Source: Thermoactinospora rubra
GTDB taxonomy: Bacteria; Actinomycetota; Actinomycetes; Streptosporangiales; Streptosporangiaceae
Reading direction: 5' to 3'
DNA length: 37,001 nucleotides
Assembly (NCBI RefSeq): GCF_002093975.1
Contig: NZ_MSZZ01000074.1
Location: forward strand, 1-37,001
The position numbers were made by a program, and so were the translations under genes. A model generated the notes under the pieces. That model was not told where the DNA came from. It saw nothing but the letters and a program-made list of their open reading frames with translations, and searched no databases. Below, one piece after another: positions 7,269 to 13,513 of the stretch; position 1 is the first letter of the stretch, and each line of letters begins with the position of its first letter.

Positions 7269-8732
7269 TCACCGGTGCTCGCCGCCCGCCACGCGAGTGT
7301 CCGCGGCGGCGGCCGGGGCGGGCGGCGCCGGGGGCGGCAGCAGGAAGCAGGCCGGCAACGCCACGGCGAACAGGGCGAGGCCGATGAGCAGGCTGGTCTG
7401 CGCGGCGCCGGCGGAGTCGCCGCCGGCGGCCAGGCGGCCGAAGAAGGCGGTGCCGACGGTGGCCGGTCCCGCGGCCATGCCGAGTTGCACGACGGTGTTC
7501 ACCACGCCGGAGGCCGCGCCGGCGTCGGCCGCGTCCGCCCCGGTGAGCGTGATCAGCATCAGCGATGACGCGCCGAGGCCCAGGCCCGCGCCGTACAGGA
7601 GGATCGGGACGGCCAGCTGCCAGGGCGTCAGGCCGGTGCCGTACCCCGTCACCACGGCGATCATCGAGGCGGTCCCGGCCAGCAGCAGCGCCAGGCCCGT
7701 CATGGGCAGCCTGCGGCCCAGCTTGGCGGCCATCGGCATGCCGACGCCGTTGCCCGCCACGATCCCCACGGTCGCCGGCAGCATGGTCAGGGCCGTCTTC
7801 AGCGGCGAGTAGCCCAGCCCGTCCTGCAGGTGCAGGGTCAGGACGAAGAACGCGCCCATCCCGCAGTAGAAGATCAGCATGACGAGGACGCCGACCGCCA
7901 TGGGACGGCTGCGCAGGAGGCCGGGCCGGATCAGCGGCTCGCGCCCGCGCCGCTCGCGGGCCCGCTCCAGCGCGGCGAACAGCGCCAGCAGCGGGAGCGC
8001 GGCGGCCATCAGCAGGAAAGCCCAGGCCGGCCAGCCCAGCTCGCGCCCCTGGACCAGGGGGTAGAGCACGGCGAGCAGCGCGGCGGCCAGCACCAGCACG
8101 CCGGGCACGTCGGCGCCGCCGCGACCGGGACGGCGGGGCGGCGGCATGACGAGCATGGCCCCGACGGCGGCGGCCAGGGCGACGGGCACGTTGACGAAGA
8201 AGATCGTCCGCCAGTGCCAGCCGAACAGGTCGGCCTGGGTGAGCAGGCCGCCCAGCAGCGGGCCGGCCAGTCCGCCGATCGGGAACGTCATGCCGTAGAA
8301 CCCCATCGCCTTGCCCTGCTCGGCCTGGGGGAACTCGGCGTGGATGAACGCCAGCACCTGCGGCACCATCAGCCCGGCGAAGACGCCCTGCGCGACGCGG
8401 GCCGCCAGCAGGACCGCCACGTCCGGCGCGAGGCCCGCGGCGAGCGAGGCGGCGCCGAAGCCGGCCGTGCCCAGCACGAACATCGCGCGGTGGCCGAAGC
8501 GGTCGCCGAGGCGGCCACCGGTGATCAGGGTCAGGGCGAACGCCAGCGTGTAGCCGGTGGCGGTCCACTGCAGCGCCGAGGGCTGCGCGCCCAGATCGCG
8601 CTGGATGGTGGGCAGCGCGATGGTCACGATCTGGTTGTCCACCATGTCCATGAACACCGCGGTCAGCAGCAGGGCGAGCGCCGCCCAGCGGCCCCGGTAC
8701 GGCTCGGCCGGTCGTGTGGGTTCCCTCGTCAT
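7269..8732 (-). CDS. MFS drug exporter, DHA2 (14-TM) family
   Basis: Proton-coupled efflux pump of the EmrB/QacA type (487 aa) with about 14 hydrophobic helices. Motif A is GGRLGDRFGHRAMF, the TM1 region has the family-typical FMDMVDNQIVTIALPTIQRDL, and motif C appears as FPIGGLAGPLLGG. The ATG at 8732 has GAGGAGG seven bases upstream. It diverges from a TetR regulator over a 114-bp gap with a palindrome inside the likely -35 region, a standard drug-inducible exporter arrangement. The substrate cannot be read from sequence. The C-terminus is a Pro/Ala-rich tail. Confidence 0.93.
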   Translation of the reverse strand: MTREPTRPAEPYRGRWAALALLLTAVFMDMVDNQIVTIALPTIQRDLGAQPSALQWTATGYTLAFALTLITGGRLGDRFGHRAMFVLGTAGFGAASLAAGLAPDVAVLLAARVAQGVFAGLMVPQVLAFIHAEFPQAEQGKAMGFYGMTFPIGGLAGPLLGGLLTQADLFGWHWRTIFFVNVPVALAAAVGAMLVMPPPRRPGRGGADVPGVLVLAAALLAVLYPLVQGRELGWPAWAFLLMAAALPLLALFAALERARERRGREPLIRPGLLRSRPMAVGVLVMLIFYCGMGAFFVLTLHLQDGLGYSPLKTALTMLPATVGIVAGNGVGMPMAAKLGRRLPMTGLALLLAGTASMIAVVTGYGTGLTPWQLAVPILLYGAGLGLGASSLMLITLTGADAADAGAASGVVNTVVQLGMAAGPATVGTAFFGRLAAGGDSAGAAQTSLLIGLALFAVALPACFLLPPPAPPAPAAAADTRVAGGEHR

Positions 8733-8780
8733 CTCGGCGCCTCCTCGGGGTGGGGGCGCGGGGTGGTGCGCCCGATCAAG

Positions 8781-8822
8781 AGTGTCATTCGTCAGTTTGA
8801 TTCTGTCAAACAGATATATGAT
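8781..8822. promoter_or_regulatory. Divergent promoters and palindromic operator for MFS/TetR
   Basis: The palindrome GTTTGA-N5-TCAAAC spans 8795-8811. On the minus strand a -35 TTGACA (8809-8804) overlaps it, with a 17-bp spacer to GACACT (8786-8781), giving the exporter promoter. On the plus strand TATGAT (8817-8822) is a plausible -10 for the regulator. One bound TetR dimer could block both. The segment is markedly AT-rich compared with its surroundings. Confidence 0.65.
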
Positions 8823-8846
8823 TGAGTTCGGCGACTGGATGGCAGA

Positions 8847-9539
8847 ATGCTGGACATGACGACAGAGCGCCGGGTGCAGGACGAGGCGGACAAGGGCACG
8901 ACGGGACGGCGGGCGACGCGGCGGGCGCCTGCCCCGCACGAGCGGCAGCGCGACCCCGAGCGCACCAAGGCGCGCATCCTCGACGCCGCGATCGAGGAGT
9001 TCTCCGCCAAGGGCTTCGCCGGCGCCCGGGTGTCCGAGATCGCCGCGCGCGCCGGCGTGAACCAGCAGCTCATCGCGTACTACTTCGACGGCAAGGAGGG
9101 CCTGTACCGGGAGATCGGCCGGCGCTGGCGGGCCTACGAGGCCCAGACGATCCCCGACGACATGGGCTTCGCCGAGATGGTCAAGCACTACGTGCGGGCG
9201 AGCGTCGACCCCCGGCTCGGCGGGCGCCTCCTCGCCTGGGAGGGCCTCGCCGACACCGGCGCCGACGAGGACGAGGAGGAGGCGCGGGAGCGCAACGCCC
9301 GGCTGCGGCACGAGGTGGAGCAGCTGCGCGAGCGCCAGCGGGCCGGCGAGCTCGACGACCGGTTCGACCCGGCCGCGCTGCTGCTCATCGCCATGAGCGC
9401 GGGCAACGCCCTCGCGGTCTACCCGCAGCTGGCCCGCGGCCTGTTCGGCGCCGACGGCAGCTCACCGGAGCTGGTCGAGCACTACGCCGAGCAGCTCGCC
9501 CGGCTGATCGCCCGCCTTGGACGTATCGAAGATCGGTAG
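8847..9539 (+). CDS. TetR-family transcriptional regulator
   Basis: Repressor (230 aa) likely controlling the divergent MFS exporter. After a charged, probably disordered N-terminus of about 40 residues comes the TetR helix-turn-helix (ILDAAIEEFSAKGF...VSEIAARAGVNQQLIAYYF), then an all-helical ligand domain with a very acidic stretch (ADEDEEEARERN). Starts at 8847 or 8856 are in frame and close together; neither has a strong Shine-Dalgarno. The gene reads away from the shared palindrome at 8795. Inducer unknown. Confidence 0.9.
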   Translation: MLDMTTERRVQDEADKGTTGRRATRRAPAPHERQRDPERTKARILDAAIEEFSAKGFAGARVSEIAARAGVNQQLIAYYFDGKEGLYREIGRRWRAYEAQTIPDDMGFAEMVKHYVRASVDPRLGGRLLAWEGLADTGADEDEEEARERNARLRHEVEQLRERQRAGELDDRFDPAALLLIAMSAGNALAVYPQLARGLFGADGSSPELVEHYAEQLARLIARLGRIEDR

Positions 9540-9583
9540 GCGCTTCCCGCCCCGCGACTGTCGGTCCTCGCTGCTACAACCTT

Positions 9584-9600
9584 TCCGGTGCCAACCGGAG
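9584..9600 (+). promoter_or_regulatory. Small hairpin covering the radC ribosome site
   Basis: TCCGGT (9584-9589) pairs with ACCGGA (9594-9599) around a GCCA tetraloop; the right arm holds most of the GGAGG ribosome site that precedes the ATG at 9607. It could limit initiation on this gene. The stem is short. Confidence 0.35.
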
Positions 9601-9606
9601 GTGTGG

Positions 9607-10281
9607 ATGCGAGTCAAGGACCTGCCCGTCAGCGAACGCCCGCGCGAACGCCTGCTGTTCCACGGCCCGGCCGCCCTCGCCGACCGCGAGCTGCTGGCCC
9701 TCCTGCTCGGCTCCGGCTTCCGCGGCACCAGCGCCGTCGACCTCGCCGCCCGCGTCATCGAGCACTGCGGCGACCTGGCCTCGCTGTCCCGTTCCGAGGC
9801 CCACCGCCTGCTCGCCGTCCCCGGCGTCGGCCCCGCCAAGGCCGCGCGGATCGCGGCCGCCTTCTGCCTGGTACGGCGGGCCGAGGCCGAACCCTCCGCC
9901 AAGCGCGTCACCAGCAGCTCCGACCTGGCCTCGGTGGCCGCTCCCCTGCTGCGCGGCCACACACGCGAACGCCTGGCCGTCGTCGTGTGCGACTCCCGCG
10001 GGGGCGTGCTGCGCCGTACCGTCCTGACCGAGGGCGGCTCCGACCACACCTCGGTCCCGGTCCGCGAGATCGTCACGGCGGTGCTCACCTCGGGCGGCGC
10101 CGCGTTCGGCATCGCCCACAACCACCCCAGCGGCTCCCTCGACCCGAGCCCGGCGGACCTGGAGGCCACCATCCACCTCGCCGCCGCGGCCGAAACGGTC
10201 GGCCTGCGCTTCCTCGACCATCTGATCGTCACGGACACCGCGTGGCGCCGCGTCTCCTGGAGCGACGGGAAAGATGCCTAG
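9607..10281 (+). CDS. radC: RadC/JAB-domain protein
   Basis: RadC-family protein (224 aa). The N-terminus has the family opening (VKDLPVSERPRERLL) and a helix-hairpin-helix at about 70-81 (AVPGVGPAKAAR). The C-terminal JAB/MPN metal site is intact: HNHPSG at 171-176 and Asp184. Despite the name, RadC has no proven role in E. coli repair, and the family is often found in mobile or defence regions as a putative metalloprotease or nuclease accessory. The ATG at 9607 has GGAGG six bases upstream, partly in a small hairpin. It follows TetR on the same strand by 67 bp. The 3' side is an unusually structured intergenic region. Confidence 0.93.
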   Translation: MRVKDLPVSERPRERLLFHGPAALADRELLALLLGSGFRGTSAVDLAARVIEHCGDLASLSRSEAHRLLAVPGVGPAKAARIAAAFCLVRRAEAEPSAKRVTSSSDLASVAAPLLRGHTRERLAVVVCDSRGGVLRRTVLTEGGSDHTSVPVREIVTAVLTSGGAAFGIAHNHPSGSLDPSPADLEATIHLAAAAETVGLRFLDHLIVTDTAWRRVSWSDGKDA

Positions 10282-10368
10282 TGTGGCGATTGGCGAAGCG
10301 ACACGACGAGCGATCCCGCGACGCGATGAGCCGTCTTCTTTCTCGCCGCGTGCCGTACCTGCAACACT

Positions 10369-10633
10369 GGGCTGGGTCCCGCGCGACCCGGAGGCGCGGG
10401 ACCCAGCCCTCCCCGATCTCGCCGCCGCCGAGGCGTGGGCGCGACCAGGGCGGCGAAGGTCCGGCAGGGCGCATGGGATGACCCTGCCGGACCCAGGGGC
10501 AGCGCATGCGCGCGACCCCGCGACTCGTGGACGGCCACCACACGTCATCCACGAGCCGAGTCAGGGAGTGCGGGCGACAAGCGCGGATGGCCGGTTTGCC
10601 CCGAGCCGATCCAGGAGCGTCGAGGCAAACCGG
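10369..10633. other. Cluster of five inverted repeats, possible structured RNA
   Basis: Within a 426-bp space without a convincing gene (10282-10707) five stems follow each other: 10369-10384/10394-10409 (16 bp, perfect), 10419-10426/10449-10456 (8 bp), 10458-10469/10482-10493 (12 bp, perfect), 10524-10531/10548-10555 (8 bp) and 10591-10604/10620-10633 (13 of 14). The second and third are separated by one base. The single mismatch in the fifth is C.A on plus but G.U on minus. The region lies between convergent genes, so part of it must act as terminator, but five stems exceed what that needs. A structured RNA is an inference. Confidence 0.5.
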
Positions 10634-10707
10634 AGATCACGAAGCCAAGATGAGTGCCCCACACACCGGAAAGCCGGCGGCATGCAGAGCCAGAGAAAGG
10701 TTCGCGA

Positions 10708-11001
10708 TCATATGATCTCGCCCTTCAACACCCTTCTCCACAGCTCACGCGCCCTGCTGGCGATAAGCCACTCCGACTCCTGGACGATCGTCTTGGACCC
10801 GCCGGTGACCGTCCGGCGGATGAACATGAGTCCCCCGGCCGCACAGAGCTCGTAGGACACCGACTTCAGATCGGAGGACATGTAGTCATGAACGCGAACA
10901 CGGCTGACTCGAGGAACGGCCCGCCTCCAGGTGATCTCGACTTCAGCGCCATCCACACAAGGAGCATACGTCTGCTTGTCTAGTTCCGTCCATTCAAGCA
11001 A
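10708..11001 (-). CDS. Hypothetical protein, 97 aa
   Basis: Small soluble protein that I do not recognise. It has two cysteines (YAPCVDG, YELCAAG), mixed charge, many beta-favouring stretches (AEVEITWR; GLMFIRRTV) and a helical C-terminus (EWLIASRARELWRRVL). No signal peptide or membrane segment is seen. The TTG start at 11001 has GAGAG at suitable distance and TATAGA further upstream. Base composition is lower in GC than neighbours, with codons such as ATA, TAT and AGA, suggesting transfer or low expression. It diverges from the double winged-helix gene across 65 bp and runs into the hairpin cluster. The amino-acid pattern looks coding, but a non-coding explanation is not excluded. Confidence 0.55.
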   Translation of the reverse strand: MLEWTELDKQTYAPCVDGAEVEITWRRAVPRVSRVRVHDYMSSDLKSVSYELCAAGGLMFIRRTVTGGSKTIVQESEWLIASRARELWRRVLKGEII

Positions 11002-11066
11002 AAGCTCTCGTCTATAAAGGTGAACCGTTTTGAGCCCTCTCGTACTCGTTCGTCTATCTTGCGAGC
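11002..11066. promoter_or_regulatory. Divergent control region with direct repeats
   Basis: TCGTCTAT occurs at 11008-11015 and 11050-11057 (42 bp apart) and CTCTCGT at 11005-11011 and 11037-11043 (32 bp apart), spacings of about four and three helical turns. On plus, TTGAGC (11030) with TATCTT (11055-11060) places a start point at about 11067, the GTG of the next gene, so that transcript would be leaderless. On minus, TATAGA lies 14-19 bp before the 97-aa gene. The repeats are candidate sites for the tandem winged-helix regulators. Confidence 0.5.
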
Positions 11067-11543
11067 GTGCTCGACTACGATGGCGACACCTATATCTACG
11101 TGCAGATAGCCACGATTCTGCGCGACCGAATCCGGGGCCTCAGCTCTGGTCAGCCCGTGCCGAGCGAGGCGGACATCCAGCGGGAGTTCGGCGTCGCACG
11201 GGCCACGGCGCGCAAGGCGATCCACATCCTGCGCGAAGAGGGCTTGATCTACACCGTCCAAGGTCAGGGCACCTTCGTCGGCACTCCGGACGACGCGCCG
11301 CGCCAGCCGCGCAAGACACCGCTGTACCAGCAGATCGCGCAGGAGATCGCCGACGAGATCAAGAGCGGGAGGTACCAGCCGCGACGGCCGATTCCGGGAG
11401 AGGCGACCCTGGTGCAGCGCTACGAGGTGGCCAGGGAGACGGTCAGGAAAGCGATGGCCGCCCTGCGCGAGCAGGGCTGGATCTACACGGTGCCGCAGCG
11501 CGGCAGCTTCGTCTCGCCGAAGGAGTCATGGCCGGACGACTAG
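11067..11543 (+). CDS. Double GntR winged-helix protein (copy A)
   Basis: A 158-aa protein made almost only of two consecutive GntR-type DNA-binding domains. Domain 1 (about 9-72) has VPSEADIQREFGVARATARKAI and GQGTFVG; domain 2 (about 84-149) has IPGEATLVQRYEVARETVRKAM and QRGSFVS. No UTRA, FadR or aminotransferase effector domain is present, unlike ordinary GntR proteins of 230-260 residues. A likely leaderless start at GTG 11067 follows a -10 TATCTT. It ends KESWPDD, like its paralogue downstream. It may bind two adjacent half-sites as a monomer, or regulate without a ligand. Function unknown beyond DNA binding. Confidence 0.8.
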   Translation: MLDYDGDTYIYVQIATILRDRIRGLSSGQPVPSEADIQREFGVARATARKAIHILREEGLIYTVQGQGTFVGTPDDAPRQPRKTPLYQQIAQEIADEIKSGRYQPRRPIPGEATLVQRYEVARETVRKAMAALREQGWIYTVPQRGSFVSPKESWPDD

Positions 11544-11580
11544 AGTCGACTGCTTGTCTGCGGACGTGCAGACTAGGGCC

Positions 11581-12063
11581 ATGCTGGATCGCGAGGGCCC
11601 CGTGCCCGTCTACCGGCAGATCGCCGACATCCTTCACCGGAAGATCAAGAACGGAGAGCTGAGACCCGGCGATCCGATCCCCAGTGAAGCGGCGCTGGAG
11701 GCCGCCTACGAGATCGCCAGGACGACCGCTCGCCGCGTGGCCCGGGAACTGCGCGACCGTGGCGTCGCCCACACCGTGCGGGGCGAGGGCACGTTCGTCG
11801 GCCCGCCCGGCCATCCACGGGCCGCCGATCGTGTGCCCGTCTACGAGCGCATCGCCGACGAGCTCACCGGCCGCATCAAGCACGGCGAGCTGTCACCGCT
11901 CCGGCCGATCCCCAGCGAGAAGACCCTGATCCAGCAGTACGGCGTGGCGAAGGCGACCGTGCGCCAGGCGGTGAAGCTGCTCAGGGAGCGCGGCTGGGTG
12001 TTCACCGTCGCCTATCGCGGGACCTACGTCCGTGAGCGCAACGAGTGGCCGGACAACGCCTGA
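11581..12063 (+). CDS. Double GntR winged-helix protein (copy B)
   Basis: Paralogue of the preceding gene (160 aa, 37 bp downstream): two GntR winged helices at about 9-74 and 84-153 (IPSEAALEAAYEIARTTARRVA, GEGTFVG; IPSEKTLIQQYGVAKATVRQAV, YRGTYVR) and no effector domain. It ends NEWPDNA, like copy A's ESWPDD. The ATG at 11581 gives MLDREGPVPVYRQIA, parallel to copy A's MLDYDGDTYIYVQIA; a TTG at 11554 is an alternative. With copy A it puts four winged helices in a row, most simply explained by domain duplication followed by gene duplication. Confidence 0.8.
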   Translation: MLDREGPVPVYRQIADILHRKIKNGELRPGDPIPSEAALEAAYEIARTTARRVARELRDRGVAHTVRGEGTFVGPPGHPRAADRVPVYERIADELTGRIKHGELSPLRPIPSEKTLIQQYGVAKATVRQAVKLLRERGWVFTVAYRGTYVRERNEWPDNA

Positions 12064-12119
12064 GGGGTCGTCTCGGCGGCTTCGTGTCCCCCGAGGGATC
12101 ATGGCCCGATGACCGATGA
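12064..12119 (+). pseudogene. 3' remnant of a third double winged-helix gene
   Basis: Right after copy B the frame starting at 12063 reads a peptide with GGFVSPEGSWPDDR and a TGA stop at 12117-12119. This matches the C-terminus of copy A (RGSFVSPKESWPDD) at both protein and DNA level. No start or upstream domain is present, so it appears to be the tail of a lost third copy. The methyltransferase ATG at 12109 lies inside it. Confidence 0.6.
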
Positions 12120-12852
12120 CCGCTTCACCCAGCTGATCGCCGAAGCGCTCCGGACACCCTTCGAAGGGTGGGACTTCGGAGTCTTCCAAGGGCGCTACGA
12201 CGAAACCGGCAGCCTGCCGTGGAGCTACGAAGCGCTCGTGCGCGACCACCTCGGCCAGGCGGCGTCCCTGCTCGACCTCGGCACGGGAGGCGGTGAGCTG
12301 CTGGCGTCGCTCGCGCCCCTTCCGGCACGTACGGCGGCCACGGAGGGGTATGCCCCGAATGTGCCGGTCGCGCGGCGGCGGCTCGGGCCGTTGGGCGTGA
12401 AGGTCGTGGAGGTGGATGACGACCGCCTGCCTTTTCCGGATAAATCATTTGATCTGGTGATCAATCGGCACGAATCGTATGACCCTGGCGAGGTCCGCCG
12501 CGTCCTGAAGAAGGGCGGCACCTTCCTCACCCAGCAGGTCGGCGGGCGGGATCTGCACGAGGTCAACGAGGCGCTGGGCGGGCCGCCGAACGAATGGCAC
12601 GCCTGGGACCTGCGGCAGGCGACCGAGGGACTCCTCCAGGCGGGATTCGAGGTCACCTGGCGAGAGGAGGCGCGCGTCCCCGCGGTCTTCCGCGACGTCG
12701 GCGCCCTGGTGCTGTACCTGCGCCTCATCCCCTGGCAGGTTCCCGGCTTCACCGTCGAGCGGTACGGCGAGCGCCTCAGACAGCTCCACGACGGCGGCTT
12801 CCCCCTCCACGTCACCTGCCATCGCTTCGCCGTACGGGCCGTCGCGGCATGA
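12109..12852 (+). CDS. Class I SAM-dependent methyltransferase
   Basis: Methyltransferase (247 aa) with motif I SLLDLGTGGGELL at about 53-65, the acidic-end motif VVEVDDDRLPFPDKSFDLVIN, and KKGGTFLTQQVG as the post-motif III strand. The substrate is not recognisable; related small methyltransferases act on small molecules or unknown substrates. The ATG at 12109 sits within the remnant of a third winged-helix gene, with GAGGG about 12 bases upstream. A stretch in the middle (about 12431-12480) uses AT-rich codons (AAA, TCA, TTT, AAT, TAT) unlike the rest. It may be co-transcribed with the double winged-helix genes. Confidence 0.85.
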   Translation: MTDDRFTQLIAEALRTPFEGWDFGVFQGRYDETGSLPWSYEALVRDHLGQAASLLDLGTGGGELLASLAPLPARTAATEGYAPNVPVARRRLGPLGVKVVEVDDDRLPFPDKSFDLVINRHESYDPGEVRRVLKKGGTFLTQQVGGRDLHEVNEALGGPPNEWHAWDLRQATEGLLQAGFEVTWREEARVPAVFRDVGALVLYLRLIPWQVPGFTVERYGERLRQLHDGGFPLHVTCHRFAVRAVAA

Positions 12853-12857
12853 CCGCG

Positions 12858-12891
12858 CAGGGGGAGGACGCCCGCCGGACGCCTCCCCCTG
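12858..12891. terminator. Bidirectional terminator after methyltransferase
   Basis: A perfect 10-bp stem pairs CAGGGGGAGG (12858-12867) with CCTCCCCCTG (12882-12891) around a 14-nt loop. It lies between convergent ends at 12852 and 12911. Confidence 0.7.
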
Positions 12892-12910
12892 CCCCGGTGA
12901 CGCTTGTGGC

Positions 12911-13357
12911 TCAGAGCTCGATCGTGTGCGTGGTCCTGGTCCCCAGCAGCCGGTTGTTGAGGTAGAACCAGCACTTGGCCTTGTAGTGGTCGCCGTTGGT
13001 GCCCCGGATGCGCGGCGTGAGGTACAGGATCGCGTTGTTCTGGGACTTGCTGTAGATCCCGTGCTGGTGCCAGTAGAAGCTGTGGCGGTGGATGGGGCGG
13101 CAGGTGATCGCGTACAGGCCCCGGCCGCAGCCGCCCGCGCCGGCGCCGATCTGGTAGACCGTGTTGCTCCGGCGCCAGATGTTGGCGGACATCCGGCACG
13201 CCGAGGACGCCGCCGACGACACCACCGAAGACACCGGCGGCGACGCCGAGGACCACCCAGGGGCCGCCTGAACGGTCCCGCCGGCCCAGGCGGGTGAGGC
13301 GAAGGCGAGCGTGGTGGCGCCCAGGACGGCGAGGCTGCTGACGACGCGGTTGATCAT
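12911..13357 (-). CDS. Secreted cysteine-containing protein, unknown function
   Basis: Small exported protein (148 aa). The N-terminus is a Sec signal peptide (MINRVVSSLAVLGATTLAFA) with likely cleavage after ASPAWA. The mature part is about 122 residues: a Ser-rich linker, then a compact region rich in aromatic residues, His and Arg with four cysteines (SACRMS, GGCGRG, ITCRP, AKCWF), enough for two disulfides. The ATG at 13357 has AAGGAGG at good spacing. It diverges from an HTH-transmembrane protein that also has an extracellular two-cysteine domain. I do not recognise the family. Confidence 0.75.
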   Translation of the reverse strand: MINRVVSSLAVLGATTLAFASPAWAGGTVQAAPGWSSASPPVSSVVSSAASSACRMSANIWRRSNTVYQIGAGAGGCGRGLYAITCRPIHRHSFYWHQHGIYSKSQNNAILYLTPRIRGTNGDHYKAKCWFYLNNRLLGTRTTHTIEL

Positions 13358-13433
13358 TGTCGACCTCCTTGACGGCGGTGGAAACGATGGCGGAAGGCTC
13401 CGCACCGCCGAGGCTGGCCGCGCCGTACCGACC

Positions 13434-13464
13434 TTGAACAGGCCCGCACGTTGCGCATTAATAG
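13434..13464 (+). promoter_or_regulatory. Promoter of the HTH-transmembrane gene
   Basis: TTGAAC (13434-13439) and TAATAG (13459-13464; or TTAATA one base earlier) are separated by 18-19 bp. The start point would be near 13470, 44 bases before the GTG. GTTGC and GCAAC around the -10 form an inverted repeat that could be an operator. Confidence 0.5.
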
Positions 13465-13513
13465 CGGCAACAGCGACAACAACCGCAGCAACCCCCCTTC
13501 CGGGAGGAAGCCA

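Noticed and set aside
9607..10281. RadC as a sign of a prophage or integrative element
   Set aside because: No integrase, tRNA target, direct-repeat ends or other phage genes are seen within the accessory block.
10369..10633. CRISPR array or attachment-site repeats
   Set aside because: The repeats are inverted, differ from each other in sequence and have unequal spacing; no spacer pattern or cas gene is present.
10274..10855. 193-residue plus-strand frame after radC
   Set aside because: It runs through the hairpin cluster and over the start half of the opposite small gene, has no ribosome site or domain-like text, and its composition is that of GC-rich non-coding DNA.
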